Shown here: positions 33,116 to 45,027 of the stretch, in pieces
How the letters are laid out: every line of letters starts with the position of its first letter
Position numbering within the stretch: position 1 is the stretch's first letter
DNA from: Paramecium octaurelia
Lineage: Eukaryota > Ciliophora > Oligohymenophorea > Peniculida > Parameciidae
Direction: 5' to 3'
Length of the DNA stretch: 64,000 nucleotides
NCBI GenBank assembly: GCA_905182995.1
Contig: CAJJDP010000096.1
Coordinates: 62,001-126,000 of the forward strand
The notes under the pieces: model-generated
Seen by the model: the letters and a program-made list of their open reading frames with translations, nothing else
What the model was told of the DNA's origin: nothing
Databases searched by the model: none
Position numbers and translations under genes: made by a program

Positions 33116-35376
33116 ATGAATAAATTATTATGGAGATAATTTTCGAAATAAGTAATTAGATCAAAGTAATTATTAGTACAAAGAAACAATCAGCAGGAAA
33201 TTCAAGATTATTTTCGTCAATTGAAAATATAATCAGCTAAGTAACGGAAGGTAAACTCCACTGTTAATATTTTCTTAGGATTTTGAGGACATTGCACTTC
33301 AACTCTTATCAAAAGAATAAGATAAATGTAAAGCTTACTTCTACTTCCTCGAAATATCTAGTGATATTACACTTAAAACACTGCTTCAAGAGATCTTTAC
33401 AAAAGCCTTCTTAGAATTAAATGACTTTGGAAATAAATAATTAGCTTTACAAAAATGGCAACTAATTCCCTTAGATTTTATTGAAGAATATATGAAAGGC
33501 TTCGATATTAAACCAGCTGATATCCAAGAGTAATTAATTTATCTATCAAAAGTGCTTAAGTAAAAATCTTAACTTTACTATAAAATAAAAAGCCCCTTTA
33601 AGCCATGAAATTAATCATGATTTTTAAAGATCAATTGAATATGTCAATATTTATAGATAAATTCATTTAATTGGATGCAGTCTAAGATTTTTCTAAAGTA
33701 TGCATAACTTCTCCGAATTTACTTAAAGATTTCTTGATCAAGCTAACACAGTCAGATAAAAGACATCATTAGAAATTTGCTACAGAGTTAATAAGGAAAT
33801 ACAATCTCAAAAAAGAAGATTACCCTTAATTAATTAAAATCTAAAACAGATAAGCTATTGATAGAACTTATTTTCCAAAAATAGATGAACCTTATGAGAG
33901 AGTCGAAGAACGTTTATAGGGATATCCCTATATGCTCTGCCATGTAATAGATAAGCTATTGGAAAATAATAAGGTAAATGAAGCATACTCTGTTGCCGTC
34001 AGATAAGATCTGAACGACCAATACAACTTAAATGGAGTTCTCATTGAGAATCCACTTCTAAAATATGATGGTTTTGGAATTACAGAACAAGTATGTTATT
34101 AAGAGGATCCATCAGGCTTCATTTAATTTTCTGATTTCAACATACATGAAGATTAAATTCAATTCATTGATTCTGTTGAAAAATTAGTGCTAATCAAAGA
34201 CATAATTTTAAATGCTTAAATTACTGGATTCGATACTGAATTTTGCCATTATTTTGATGAATTCGCAATAGGAGGTGTAGCCATTATGTAAATTTCTACT
34301 GAAACCAATGTTTATATAATTGATATCTTCAATCTGAGAGAAAAATTAGAATTACTTTAATTCTTAAACAACTATTTTGCCAGTAATAAAATCAAAATTG
34401 GGCATAGTGTTTGGAATGACTTCACAGTTATGGCTTAGAATATGAATTTAGATTAAACAGTTGAACCTAAGAACATCGTGGACTTAACCTTCTTATACAA
34501 TGAGGTATTTCCAGAAAACAAAAATAATGTCTCATTAGCTAACTAAGTGTATTAACTATTTGGGAAGAAATTGTCAAAAAAGGAATGTTTCTCAAATTGG
34601 CAAAGAAGACCTTTAAGAAAATGTTAATTACATTATGGAGCTATGGATGCTTATATTTGTATTGCTGTATATTTAAAATTAAATGAATTGAAACAGCTTG
34701 ATATAGTTTAACTGCCTTAGCTCTAATAGCAGCATTAAACTTAATAAAAATAGAAGAAGATCTAACAAATTTATAAAGGGGACCATTTAAGATACGACTT
34801 ATAATTCTAAAAGATTATTGATGATAAATAAAATATGAAATTTTTAGTTGATGCCATGCTTAAAAAATTGGCTACTTTTCTTAGAAATCTAGGAATTGAT
34901 GCTGAATATAATGAGAAGAATGATCATTAAACTATTGAATAATAAGCTATAGCTGAATAAAGACTAATCATAACTAGGGATAAAAAATTATACGAAAAAC
35001 CATAGCTTAAAGCACCTTGTTTTTTATTGTCTGATAACCTAAACACTGGTAATTAAATTAAGTAATTTTAGAGTAATAATTTGATGAAATATTAAAAGAG
35101 TTATAATTTTAAATTCATGAAGACAAAATTTTATCCAGATGTGTGAAATGTAATTTTGATCATGTTATTTAAATTTCACCTAAAACTGCTCAATAGTATT
35201 TAGATTTTAAAAATGTAATGTTATTAACTAAAAAATAGAATGATTCCTTTGGGTAAATAAAAGTATTCTGGTAATGTGAAAAATGTTTATAAGTTTATTG
35301 GGAAGGAAACCAATTTAAAAATTCGATCTAAAGATTCACTAAAGTAGCCAAAAATTAAGATGATGATAAACAGTGA
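33116..35376 (+). CDS. Mut-7/EXD3-like 3'-5' exonuclease with Mut7-C RNase domain
   Basis: A protein of about 720 residues. After a helical N-terminal half comes a DEDDy exonuclease domain: Exo I 'TGFDTEF', Exo II 'IGHSVWNDF', Exo III 'HYGAMDAYICI'. It is followed by a Mut7-C domain ('KFLVDAMLKKLATFLRNLG', 'RLIITRDKKLY') and a zinc ribbon ('CVKC' ... 'CEKC' ... 'VYWEGNQF'). C. elegans Mut-7, with the same architecture, acts in small-RNA silencing. Introns are 33251-33278 and 35073-35098. The junction at 33552-33592 is atypical: a 41-nt GTG...AAG intron is needed to close the frame. Confidence 0.85.
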
Positions 35377-35940
35377 TGTGATTTAATTTTAACAATCATT
35401 AAATGATAAATAAATTCTGTATTTTTTCTTTTCCTAATCTAATTCACTAAAGTGAGGCTAAAATACTTAAAAATATCAATATTTTAAAATAACATAAAAT
35501 TCGCAAAGACACTCTATTTGGATTAGTAATATGAAGAAAAAAGTAAAAATTAAGAACCAAAATTTACAATATGTAAGCCTATAGGTACAATTTTTTTATT
35601 TTAATATTTTGGCTAATTTTACTTTTAAGTTATGGTTAAAAAAATATCCAATTTTCCATAAATTATATTTGAAAAATCATTTTTGAGATCAATTAATACT
35701 GACAATAATAGATTCTGGGCATGAGCCATACCTAACTTAAGGAATCTTGAAGTCTGGTCCCTTAAAATATTATGATAAGATAAGAATATAGGAATTATTG
35801 AAACAACATTTCTCCATTTTTTTATATTCAAATGTATTAAACTATCAGCTAGTTTTATAAGTTAATAATGCTAAATTCATTATTTATATTAAATCAACAA
35901 TATTATTATATGAAATTTTTCATAAACTGAAATATTTAAA
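35377..35940. other. Spacer between convergent genes
   Basis: The minus strand is free of TGA over much of this stretch, but composition is A/T low-complexity and protein-like features are absent, so no gene is called. Confidence 0.35.
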
Positions 35941-36681
35941 TCAATCATTACTAAAAATACTTGCTGTAGGATTTTAATGCACCTAAAGGTCTAAGATTTA
36001 CATTCTTTCCTGTAATTCTAATGCTAGGGTTTTATCCTTATTGTTTGTAGAGTCATTTAATATTTCAGGTTAAATTTATGAATTTTAGACAAGTTGTTCA
36101 TCAATTTAAGGTAACTATTAATATTTAAGTATAGTTTACTATCTAGTTTAAAGAACTCTAATAATTAATATCAGGTATTCCTAATTTATCAAATAATGAT
36201 TCTAATTTATATTAGGATTATAAATATTTTTTAATTTATTGAACTCCTAAATGTTCTTATAAGATTAATTATAATCTAATAGAATACAATAAAATAATTA
36301 CTTGGCTACTTCATTTTATAGATTTAAGTAATTCATTTTTTTAATAGCAATAGTATCTAATTTATTGATAATTTCTTCTGATTTTTTGAGATCATATTCT
36401 TTTCCTTTATAATTAACCTTTATAATATGACCCATCCAATTCTTCTAAATAATAAAATCATTAAAATCATGATAGTACATTGTTATTATATCTTTCTAAG
36501 TTTTTTCAACACTTAAATTTTCATTGTATTTAGATACTATACATGATATTGAAAGAATCCAAGATATAATTGAACCTGTATCTGCTAATATCTCTGATAT
36601 CTTTGGATATTCAACCATATTTACTGTCTTTATTTAATCTAAGTTAAAATAAAGAACAGCTATTATTTCCTATCCATAAGT
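35941..36681 (-). CDS. Ciliate two-span membrane-protein family member, cut by gap at 36682
   Basis: The C-terminal part of a protein of the same family as 37224-38874. The right part includes the conserved block 'VEYPKISEILADTGSIISWI'. The C-terminus is its own ('ELQERMQILDLQVHQNPT') with an intron at 36115-36139. The 512 bp nearest the gap (36170-36681) are identical to 37525-38036, while the left part is unique. The 5' half is missing because the sequence stops at the undetermined base. Confidence 0.7.
36170..36681. repeat. 512-bp segment identical to 37525-38036
   Basis: Exact match of the coding core of the membrane-protein family gene, starting at 'atcaggtattcc' and ending at the gap. 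The left boundary is a clean switch from identity to unrelated sequence inside the coding region. Confidence 0.85.
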
Positions 36682-36682
36682 N
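36682..36682. other. Undetermined base marking contig junction
   Basis: Single 'n'; a repeated module lies on both sides. Confidence 0.95.
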
Positions 36683-38036
36683 GATCCAAGATAAATTCCA
36701 ATTAATGAGAGGCTAGAAAATTAATATTAGATAATAAATAAATTAAGTGGCTACCACTAAATTAAATGAAGTTATGCTAATAACTATTTTTGGGGCAATT
36801 TGTATTCAAGCATTTCAAATACTCTAATGAGTCAAAAGAGCATTTATTTTCTAAAAAATACTTAATGGTCCAGTAGTTTAAACTCCCTTAACCATAACGA
36901 ATGAATCTAAGCATATAAACAATATTTATAAATTTCTTTGCCTCTTATTTATATGACCATTCATTCAGATTAATTTATTTAATAAAATATAAAATTTAGG
37001 TTTATAAAAGAGAAGTTTAATACACATTTTTTTATGCAGATCTGTGATTAACCTTTTTGTTTAATAAAAATACAAAAATATCGAGAGGGTTAGTAATATT
37101 TTGCAATAAGAATCAGATTGAAATGGGATACTAATAATTAATAAATTAATAAAAATTAAGAAAATTAGACTATCAACTTATAATTATTCTTTTATATTTA
37201 TATTTATATTATTGTATTTAAGATCATTTAGCATCATCAGGCTTATCAACATTGATGGCAGTTAAATAATTATTTATATTTTAAAAGGATTCCTAAATTT
37301 AGAAACTGTTTTGCTCTTTTAGTTCGCCATTTTCAATTATTTTCATATCTAAAAGTCCCATCCTAAAATCTATTTCATGTTCTATAGTATCTTTATTAAT
37401 TTTTAAATCAATCTCTCCTTCGATATTAAATTATTAAATTCTATCCTATTACAACTCATGTTCAGCATGCTTAAAGAATGAAAAAAGATATTACTATTTA
37501 ATTTATTTCTTACTCAAAGGATTTATCAGGTATTCCTAATTTATCAAATAATGATTCTAATTTATATTAGGATTATAAATATTTTTTAATTTATTGAACT
37601 CCTAAATGTTCTTATAAGATTAATTATAATCTAATAGAATACAATAAAATAATTACTTGGCTACTTCATTTTATAGATTTAAGTAATTCATTTTTTTAAT
37701 AGCAATAGTATCTAATTTATTGATAATTTCTTCTGATTTTTTGAGATCATATTCTTTTCCTTTATAATTAACCTTTATAATATGACCCATCCAATTCTTC
37801 TAAATAATAAAATCATTAAAATCATGATAGTACATTGTTATTATATCTTTCTAAGTTTTTTCAACACTTAAATTTTCATTGTATTTAGATACTATACATG
37901 ATATTGAAAGAATCCAAGATATAATTGAACCTGTATCTGCTAATATCTCTGATATCTTTGGATATTCAACCATATTTACTGTCTTTATTTAATCTAAGTT
38001 AAAATAAAGAACAGCTATTATTTCCTATCCATAAGT
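36683..38036. repeat. ~1.35-kb repeated module, copy A
   Basis: Matches 39588-40941 (offset 2905) along its length, and 40999-42310 (offset 4316) up to 37994. It contains about 540 bp of spacer and the C-terminal two thirds of a membrane-protein gene. The spacer also holds a plus-strand frame of ~93 codons ('MKLCQQLFLGQFVFKHF') that I do not trust as a gene. Confidence 0.88.
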
Positions 38037-38874
38037 TTTTTGAGCATATTCTTAATCAAATTAGGTGGTTATTACAGATAAGTCAGAAAGATAAGTTTAT
38101 TAATTAGAGTTGGGGAATAAAAATCCATCATCCAAAATCAAATCCGTTGATTTTAAAGTAAATATATTTTAAAAATAGGATTTTTGCATCATTTCAAAAA
38201 CAAAAAATTTAGGAATTTTGGTAATTTATTTACTTCTTGGATCAAATTGTTCTAAATAAATCATAATCTAAAAATAGTTATCTTATAAAAAGAATTTATT
38301 GATTAAATCTAAATTTGCACAATTTTAACCACTTTAAAGTAAATCAGGATTGCAATATCCAAAGGTTAACTAATAATTAATGTATTTATGCTCCGATGAA
38401 CTTATTGGAGAATTTGAAATTACAATATCTTCTATAAAGAGCGTATTTTATGTTTTACCTTCTGAAGTTTTCCTAGATTAGAAAGTTGTGTTGATAATTG
38501 TTTACTAAGAAATAAAATAGCTATACATCATAATAACTAGATGAACTAACCAATAATGGCTATAATATCATGTTCTATGGATCAAAAGGATCTATTTAAT
38601 GTGAAAGTTCTTAAAAGTAGCTTATTTCAGCAAACACTCCTTGCAAATTCAATTTTTATTCAACATTGATCTATTATTGTAGAGAAGTCACTTTAGGAAG
38701 TTTATTATTTTATTGCCAATCAACAAATTGAAATAGAAAATATCCTAAGCTTATACTATACAAAGTTAAAGTTACTAATCCACCAAAAACACTTTTCTAA
38801 GTAGGGTTGATTGGAGGAATCTACAGTTTCTACTAAACCCCGAATTGATCAATTGATTATAAAAAGTATAACAT
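37224..38874 (-). CDS. Ciliate-specific two-span membrane protein, complete copy
   Basis: A 516-residue protein of a multigene family that I recall from Paramecium and related ciliates, with unknown function. An N-terminal span ('VFGGLVTLTLYSISLGYFLF') follows a short cytosolic 'DQFGVQQ' segment. A long beta-rich region comes next, then a C-terminal span ('ILADTGSIISWILSISCIV') and a charged helical tail ending 'DKPDDAK'. Introns 37470-37494, 37631-37656, 38432-38458 and 38505-38526 close the frame. The 3' two thirds lie in the repeated module; the 5' third is unique. Confidence 0.78.
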
Positions 38875-39531
38875 TTTTCAAAATATATTGATTAAGTTTT
38901 ATTTATTTATTAAATCATCAATTTATTTGTAATATATCCAAGAGTTTGCACTTATGAATATTATTAGAGATATTATAAATTAAAATATAAATAATAGATA
39001 TACTATGTTATATCTTATTTCTTTTGCATTAAGTATTCAAGATTATTTAGTAAATTATTAAAAAAGAAAAGTAAAGTCATAATTTTTAGAATTAATTCGA
39101 ATTCAGGGTTGGAACTATTAAAAAGGTGATTTAATATTGAATAAAAATTAGTGATATTAATTAATATAAAAATTTTATTATTAACAATAAATGATAGTTT
39201 ATAATAATAAAATCTAATTACAATCCAAATGAGAATATGATTTCTCCTTATTTATCAACTAATTATGGCCTCATGTGAAAAAGAGGAGGAGCTAGAATTA
39301 AATTATCATATTTAATCATACATTACTTTTACTTTTCTAACATTTACTTACAAATTTATTCAACCATGTTTTTTTGTGCTCTTATATAAGTTAAAACTAA
39401 ACAAATAATAAAATCCAGTTAAGTTTTTGTTCTCTCTGGAAAGATCTGTATCAATATAAGAAGCAAATTTCTTATAATACTTAATTAAAATAAAATTATC
39501 ATTTAAGAATATTAGTTAATTATAATAAATT
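38875..39531. other. Spacer between family copies
   Basis: About 650 bp, A+T-rich, with no frame resembling the neighbouring genes. Confidence 0.45.
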
Positions 39532-40941
39532 ACAAAATCTTTTATTAAGATTTACCTTGTTATTTTAAGAATATCTGAATGATATAGGATCCAAGATAAA
39601 TTCCAATTAATGAGAGGCTAGAAAATTAATATTAGATAATAAATAAATTAAGTGGCTACCACTAAATTAAATGAAGTTATGCTAATAACTATTTTTGGGG
39701 CAATTTGTATTCAAGCATTTCAAATACTCTAATGAGTCAAAAGAGCATTTATTTTCTAAAAAATACTTAATGGTCCAGTAGTTTAAACTCCCTTAACCAT
39801 AACGAATGAATCTAAGCATATAAACAATATTTATAAATTTCTTTGCCTCTTATTTATATGACCATTCATTCAGATTAATTTATTTAATAAAATATAAAAT
39901 TTAGGTTTATAAAAGAGAAGTTTAATACACATTTTTTTATGCAGATCTGTGATTAACCTTTTTGTTTAATAAAAATACAAAAATATCGAGAGGGTTAGTA
40001 ATATTTTGCAATAAGAATCAGATTGAAATGGGATACTAATAATTAATAAATTAATAAAAATTAAGAAAATTAGACTATCAACTTATAATTATTCTTTTAT
40101 ATTTATATTTATATTATTGTATTTAAGATCATTTAGCATCATCAGGCTTATCAACATTGATGGCAGTTAAATAATTATTTATATTTTAAAAGGATTCCTA
40201 AATTTAGAAACTGTTTTGCTCTTTTAGTTCGCCATTTTCAATTATTTTCATATCTAAAAGTCCCATCCTAAAATCTATTTCATGTTCTATAGTATCTTTA
40301 TTAATTTTTAAATCAATCTCTCCTTCGATATTAAATTATTAAATTCTATCCTATTACAACTCATGTTCAGCATGCTTAAAGAATGAAAAAAGATATTACT
40401 ATTTAATTTATTTCTTACTCAAAGGATTTATCAGGTATTCCTAATTTATCAAATAATGATTCTAATTTATATTAGGATTATAAATATTTTTTAATTTATT
40501 GAACTCCTAAATGTTCTTATAAGATTAATTATAATCTAATAGAATACAATAAAATAATTACTTGGCTACTTCATTTTATAGATTTAAGTAATTCATTTTT
40601 TTAATAGCAATAGTATCTAATTTATTGATAATTTCTTCTGATTTTTTGAGATCATATTCTTTTCCTTTATAATTAACCTTTATAATATGACCCATCCAAT
40701 TCTTCTAAATAATAAAATCATTAAAATCATGATAGTACATTGTTATTATATCTTTCTAAGTTTTTTCAACACTTAAATTTTCATTGTATTTAGATACTAT
40801 ACATGATATTGAAAGAATCCAAGATATAATTGAACCTGTATCTGCTAATATCTCTGATATCTTTGGATATTCAACCATATTTACTGTCTTTATTTAATCT
40901 AAGTTAAAATAAAGAACAGCTATTATTTCCTATCCATAAGT
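39532..40941. repeat. Repeated module, copy B (ends at gap 40942)
   Basis: 39588-40941 equals copy A. 39532-40898 equals 40943-42309 after the gap (offset 1411). The last ~43 bases agree with copy A but not with copy C, so this is not a simple overlap of copy C. Confidence 0.85.
40129..40941 (-). CDS. Membrane-protein family member, 5' part missing at gap
   Basis: C-terminal two thirds of the same protein as 37224-38874, identical in sequence, truncated at the undetermined base 40942. Whether it is a separate gene or another rendering of copy A or C cannot be decided from this window. Confidence 0.7.
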
Positions 40942-40942
40942 N
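40942..40942. other. Undetermined base marking contig junction
   Basis: Single 'n' between module copies B and C. Confidence 0.95.
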
Positions 40943-42310
40943 ACAAAATCTTTTATTAAGATTTACCTTGTTATTTTAAGAATATCTGAATGATATAGGA
41001 TCCAAGATAAATTCCAATTAATGAGAGGCTAGAAAATTAATATTAGATAATAAATAAATTAAGTGGCTACCACTAAATTAAATGAAGTTATGCTAATAAC
41101 TATTTTTGGGGCAATTTGTATTCAAGCATTTCAAATACTCTAATGAGTCAAAAGAGCATTTATTTTCTAAAAAATACTTAATGGTCCAGTAGTTTAAACT
41201 CCCTTAACCATAACGAATGAATCTAAGCATATAAACAATATTTATAAATTTCTTTGCCTCTTATTTATATGACCATTCATTCAGATTAATTTATTTAATA
41301 AAATATAAAATTTAGGTTTATAAAAGAGAAGTTTAATACACATTTTTTTATGCAGATCTGTGATTAACCTTTTTGTTTAATAAAAATACAAAAATATCGA
41401 GAGGGTTAGTAATATTTTGCAATAAGAATCAGATTGAAATGGGATACTAATAATTAATAAATTAATAAAAATTAAGAAAATTAGACTATCAACTTATAAT
41501 TATTCTTTTATATTTATATTTATATTATTGTATTTAAGATCATTTAGCATCATCAGGCTTATCAACATTGATGGCAGTTAAATAATTATTTATATTTTAA
41601 AAGGATTCCTAAATTTAGAAACTGTTTTGCTCTTTTAGTTCGCCATTTTCAATTATTTTCATATCTAAAAGTCCCATCCTAAAATCTATTTCATGTTCTA
41701 TAGTATCTTTATTAATTTTTAAATCAATCTCTCCTTCGATATTAAATTATTAAATTCTATCCTATTACAACTCATGTTCAGCATGCTTAAAGAATGAAAA
41801 AAGATATTACTATTTAATTTATTTCTTACTCAAAGGATTTATCAGGTATTCCTAATTTATCAAATAATGATTCTAATTTATATTAGGATTATAAATATTT
41901 TTTAATTTATTGAACTCCTAAATGTTCTTATAAGATTAATTATAATCTAATAGAATACAATAAAATAATTACTTGGCTACTTCATTTTATAGATTTAAGT
42001 AATTCATTTTTTTAATAGCAATAGTATCTAATTTATTGATAATTTCTTCTGATTTTTTGAGATCATATTCTTTTCCTTTATAATTAACCTTTATAATATG
42101 ACCCATCCAATTCTTCTAAATAATAAAATCATTAAAATCATGATAGTACATTGTTATTATATCTTTCTAAGTTTTTTCAACACTTAAATTTTCATTGTAT
42201 TTAGATACTATACATGATATTGAAAGAATCCAAGATATAATTGAACCTGTATCTGCTAATATCTCTGATATCTTTGGATATTCAACCATATTTACTGTCT
42301 TTATTTAATC
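40943..42310. repeat. Repeated module, copy C
   Basis: Identical to 39532-40899. From 42311 the sequence changes abruptly to a diverged paralogue, inside the coding region. Confidence 0.85.
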
Positions 42311-43193
42311 CAAATGAAAAAAAAGTATTGAAATTAATTCTTCTCCATACAATCTTTTTGAGTACTATTGATCATATTGGGCACTAATAACTTCTAAATC
42401 AGAAAGAAATGTAAATTTGTTTGAATTTGGAAATAAAAATCCGTCATCCATACTCAAATCCCCTACTTTTAGAATAAATTGATTCATATAAAGTTAATCT
42501 TTTATCATATCAAAAATAAAGAATTTTGGTATCCAAACAAGTGATTTTGTTTTTGGATCAAATTGCTATATAAAAATTGTCACTTAAAAGAAATTTATTT
42601 GATGATAAAATTTATCGATTGTATCTTGATTAGCACATTTTTATCCTTCTTAAAGTTACTTTGGATTACAATATCCCAAAGATAACTAATAATTAATTAA
42701 TTCACGAACTGGTTAATTAGCGGGAGAGTTGATCAGCTCAATATTTTGGATTATATATTTAGTTATTATTTTTCCATTTTATAATTTTTCTTATTCAAGT
42801 TTTAGAGGGACGCTTTAAATCTATGTTTAAAATTTGATATACATTTGATCTATTTTAAGGAACGACTTATAAATTAGGAGAAAATATCAGACTCTCAGGA
42901 TCAAAAGGGTCAATTGAATTGTTGAGAGTTTTCAAATAACTTATTTCTGTAAATACTCCATCAAGTTTTAATCTTTATGCATCTTATATCATTTCTTAAA
43001 GAGAGGTTATTTTTGGAAGCTTATTATTTGATTACCAATCTAAAAATTAAAAGAGAAAATATCCTAAACTGGCTCCATATAAAATTATAGTTACTAATCC
43101 TCCTAAGGCGCTTTGTTATGTAGGCTTAATTGTTGGAATTTATAATTTTTGCTAAACTCCGAATTAATCAATCAATTATAAAAAGTAAGACAT
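41540..43193 (-). CDS. Membrane-protein family member with diverged N-terminal third
   Basis: The N-terminus ('DQFGVQQKLQIPTIKPTQQS', 'ALGGLVTIILYGASLGYFLF') is clearly homologous to, but diverged from, the copy starting at 38874. From 42310 leftwards the two are identical through the C-terminus. This mosaic points to gene conversion or to a chimeric assembly. Internal introns in the unique part were not all resolved. Confidence 0.72.
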
Positions 43194-43330
43194 TATTTTT
43201 TATGAAATTTATAAATGTGAGCTCAAAGAAGTGTTGGTGAAAAGATACAATCAACTTTCACTTATGGGAATTATAAAATATAATTTGAATAATGATTTTA
43301 TATTTTATTTCTCTTATATATTGATCATAA

Positions 43331-44544
43331 TCATGCTAGTGGTTTAGCTGATTAAACCAATAATTGTTTTAGTTAGTTGACATAGGTACTATTTAACAAA
43401 GCAACATCTACTATGACTGCACTGACTAAATATGGATCAATATTGGCAGCTGGTCTTCTGTCTTCCAAATAACTAAAAATAACGATATTCAATACCCAGC
43501 TCCTAATTCTTTAGTGACAACTGGAACTCTGATGGATCCACCTCTGGAACCATCTCCCCAGGAGAATTAATCATAGGAACTTGTTTCATGGTGACCTGTT
43601 AATCTTTTTTCATTATTTGCTCCATATAGTTTTAAAACTTCTTTGTGAGTATTACTTAATAGAGGGATCAATTCATCTACAATATACTTGTATCCCCCTT
43701 CTCCTCTTGTTTTGACATCAGAATAGTTTGTATGGGCTCCAGAACCATTCCAATCTCCCAAGATGGGTTTTGGATCATAGTTGATATCAATACCAAATTC
43801 TTCACCCAATCTCTCTAGAATATATCTAGCTAACCATAGGTGATCTCCGATTTCAATTCCTTCGGCAATACCAATTTAGAATTCCCATTAAGATGGAGCA
43901 ACCTCTGCATTGATACCTGCAATTTTGATTCCCGCATTCAAACAAGCTCTAAGATGTGCCTCGGCTAAAGCACGTCCAAAGTTGTTTCTTTCTCCAATAG
44001 AACAATAGTATCGTCCTTATGGATAGGGAAATCCTCCTGTTGGCCATCCGAGTGGCCAGATATGGGTTGTTCCTGTACGTTTTAATAAGAAATATTCTTA
44101 TTCGATTCCAAACCAAGGCTTGAAGTCTTTAGCTTTTTCCATGATTTCATTAGCAATCCATCTATTCATAAATGTTAATAGTTACCTAAAGTTATATCTG
44201 GCTGGGGTCTTTTTATCTGGTAAATATGTTTCACACAACACCAAAATGTGAGGATCACCTCTAAAGGGATCTCTCACATACACCACAGGTTTCAAATAAA
44301 TTTCAGACCATTTAGTGTTGGCTTGTTCTGTTGATGAACCATCATATGTCCACCATTCAAGGTCAGAAAGTTAAGTTATTGGTGTTAGATATACCTAAAT
44401 AATTATTATAAAAAGTACTTTTGTTTTCGATCTCATTCTTTCTCCAGTTCCATCAATCCAGATATATTCAGCCAAAACTTGAGTAACATTCTGGTTTAGT
44501 TTATAATAATTGAAATCACGAAGATGTTCAACAGTTTCTGTCAT
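43331..44544 (-). CDS. Glutamine synthetase, eukaryotic type II
   Basis: A 380-residue enzyme making glutamine from glutamate, ammonia and ATP. Landmarks in order are '[17 protein letters not shown]', '[14 protein letters not shown]' (usual DGSST), 'WFGIEQEYFLL', '[10 protein letters not shown]' (type II signature region), '[10 protein letters not shown]', 'GGSIRVP' and '[16 protein letters not shown]'. Active-site Glu and Arg residues of the family are present. Introns are 43473-43495, 44162-44185 and 44395-44418. Length is as usual for GSII, so it is presumably functional. Confidence 0.96.
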
Positions 44545-45027
44545 GTAAGATCTAAAATTTATTCAATTATTCAATAGAAAAACGCGTATGGATTTTTGGA
44601 TTTAACTGGCTTTATAATCGGTCATAAATTAATATTCACATTAAATTGATATCTAATATTGTTTATTATTATATAATTTACAAGATTACGTTTTTAATTT
44701 AATTTTCAATTTTTTATAATTTGCAATCTCATTAATTAAGCACTTGGTAATTAAGACAATCACCTAAATTTTTAACTTTAATTGTAACTTTACAGAAAAT
44801 TCTAACTAAGCTGAAGAATATACTTAAAAATTGAGTATTTGCCCAAAAAATTGAAATTTAAAGAAGCAAACCCTTTTTTTTAATAAAATATTGTAATAAT
44901 AATAAAAAGTAAGTAAACCAACTCTCCTCATTATAAATATGGAGATTACGAAAAACTTAACTTATTGGGACTTGATAATTACTTTTAATATTATTATTTT
45001 TTATATTCTTATAATATTGATTTTTTT
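44545..45027. other. Spacer, no gene seen
   Basis: About 480 bp, A+T-rich. A plus-strand hydrophobic frame around 44939 is the antisense of the transporter gene end and spacer, and is not called. Confidence 0.45.

Noticed and set aside
35170-35831. Minus-strand stretch free of TGA
   Set aside because: TGA is rare by chance in such A+T-rich DNA. Composition is low-complexity and part of it is antisense to the exonuclease gene.
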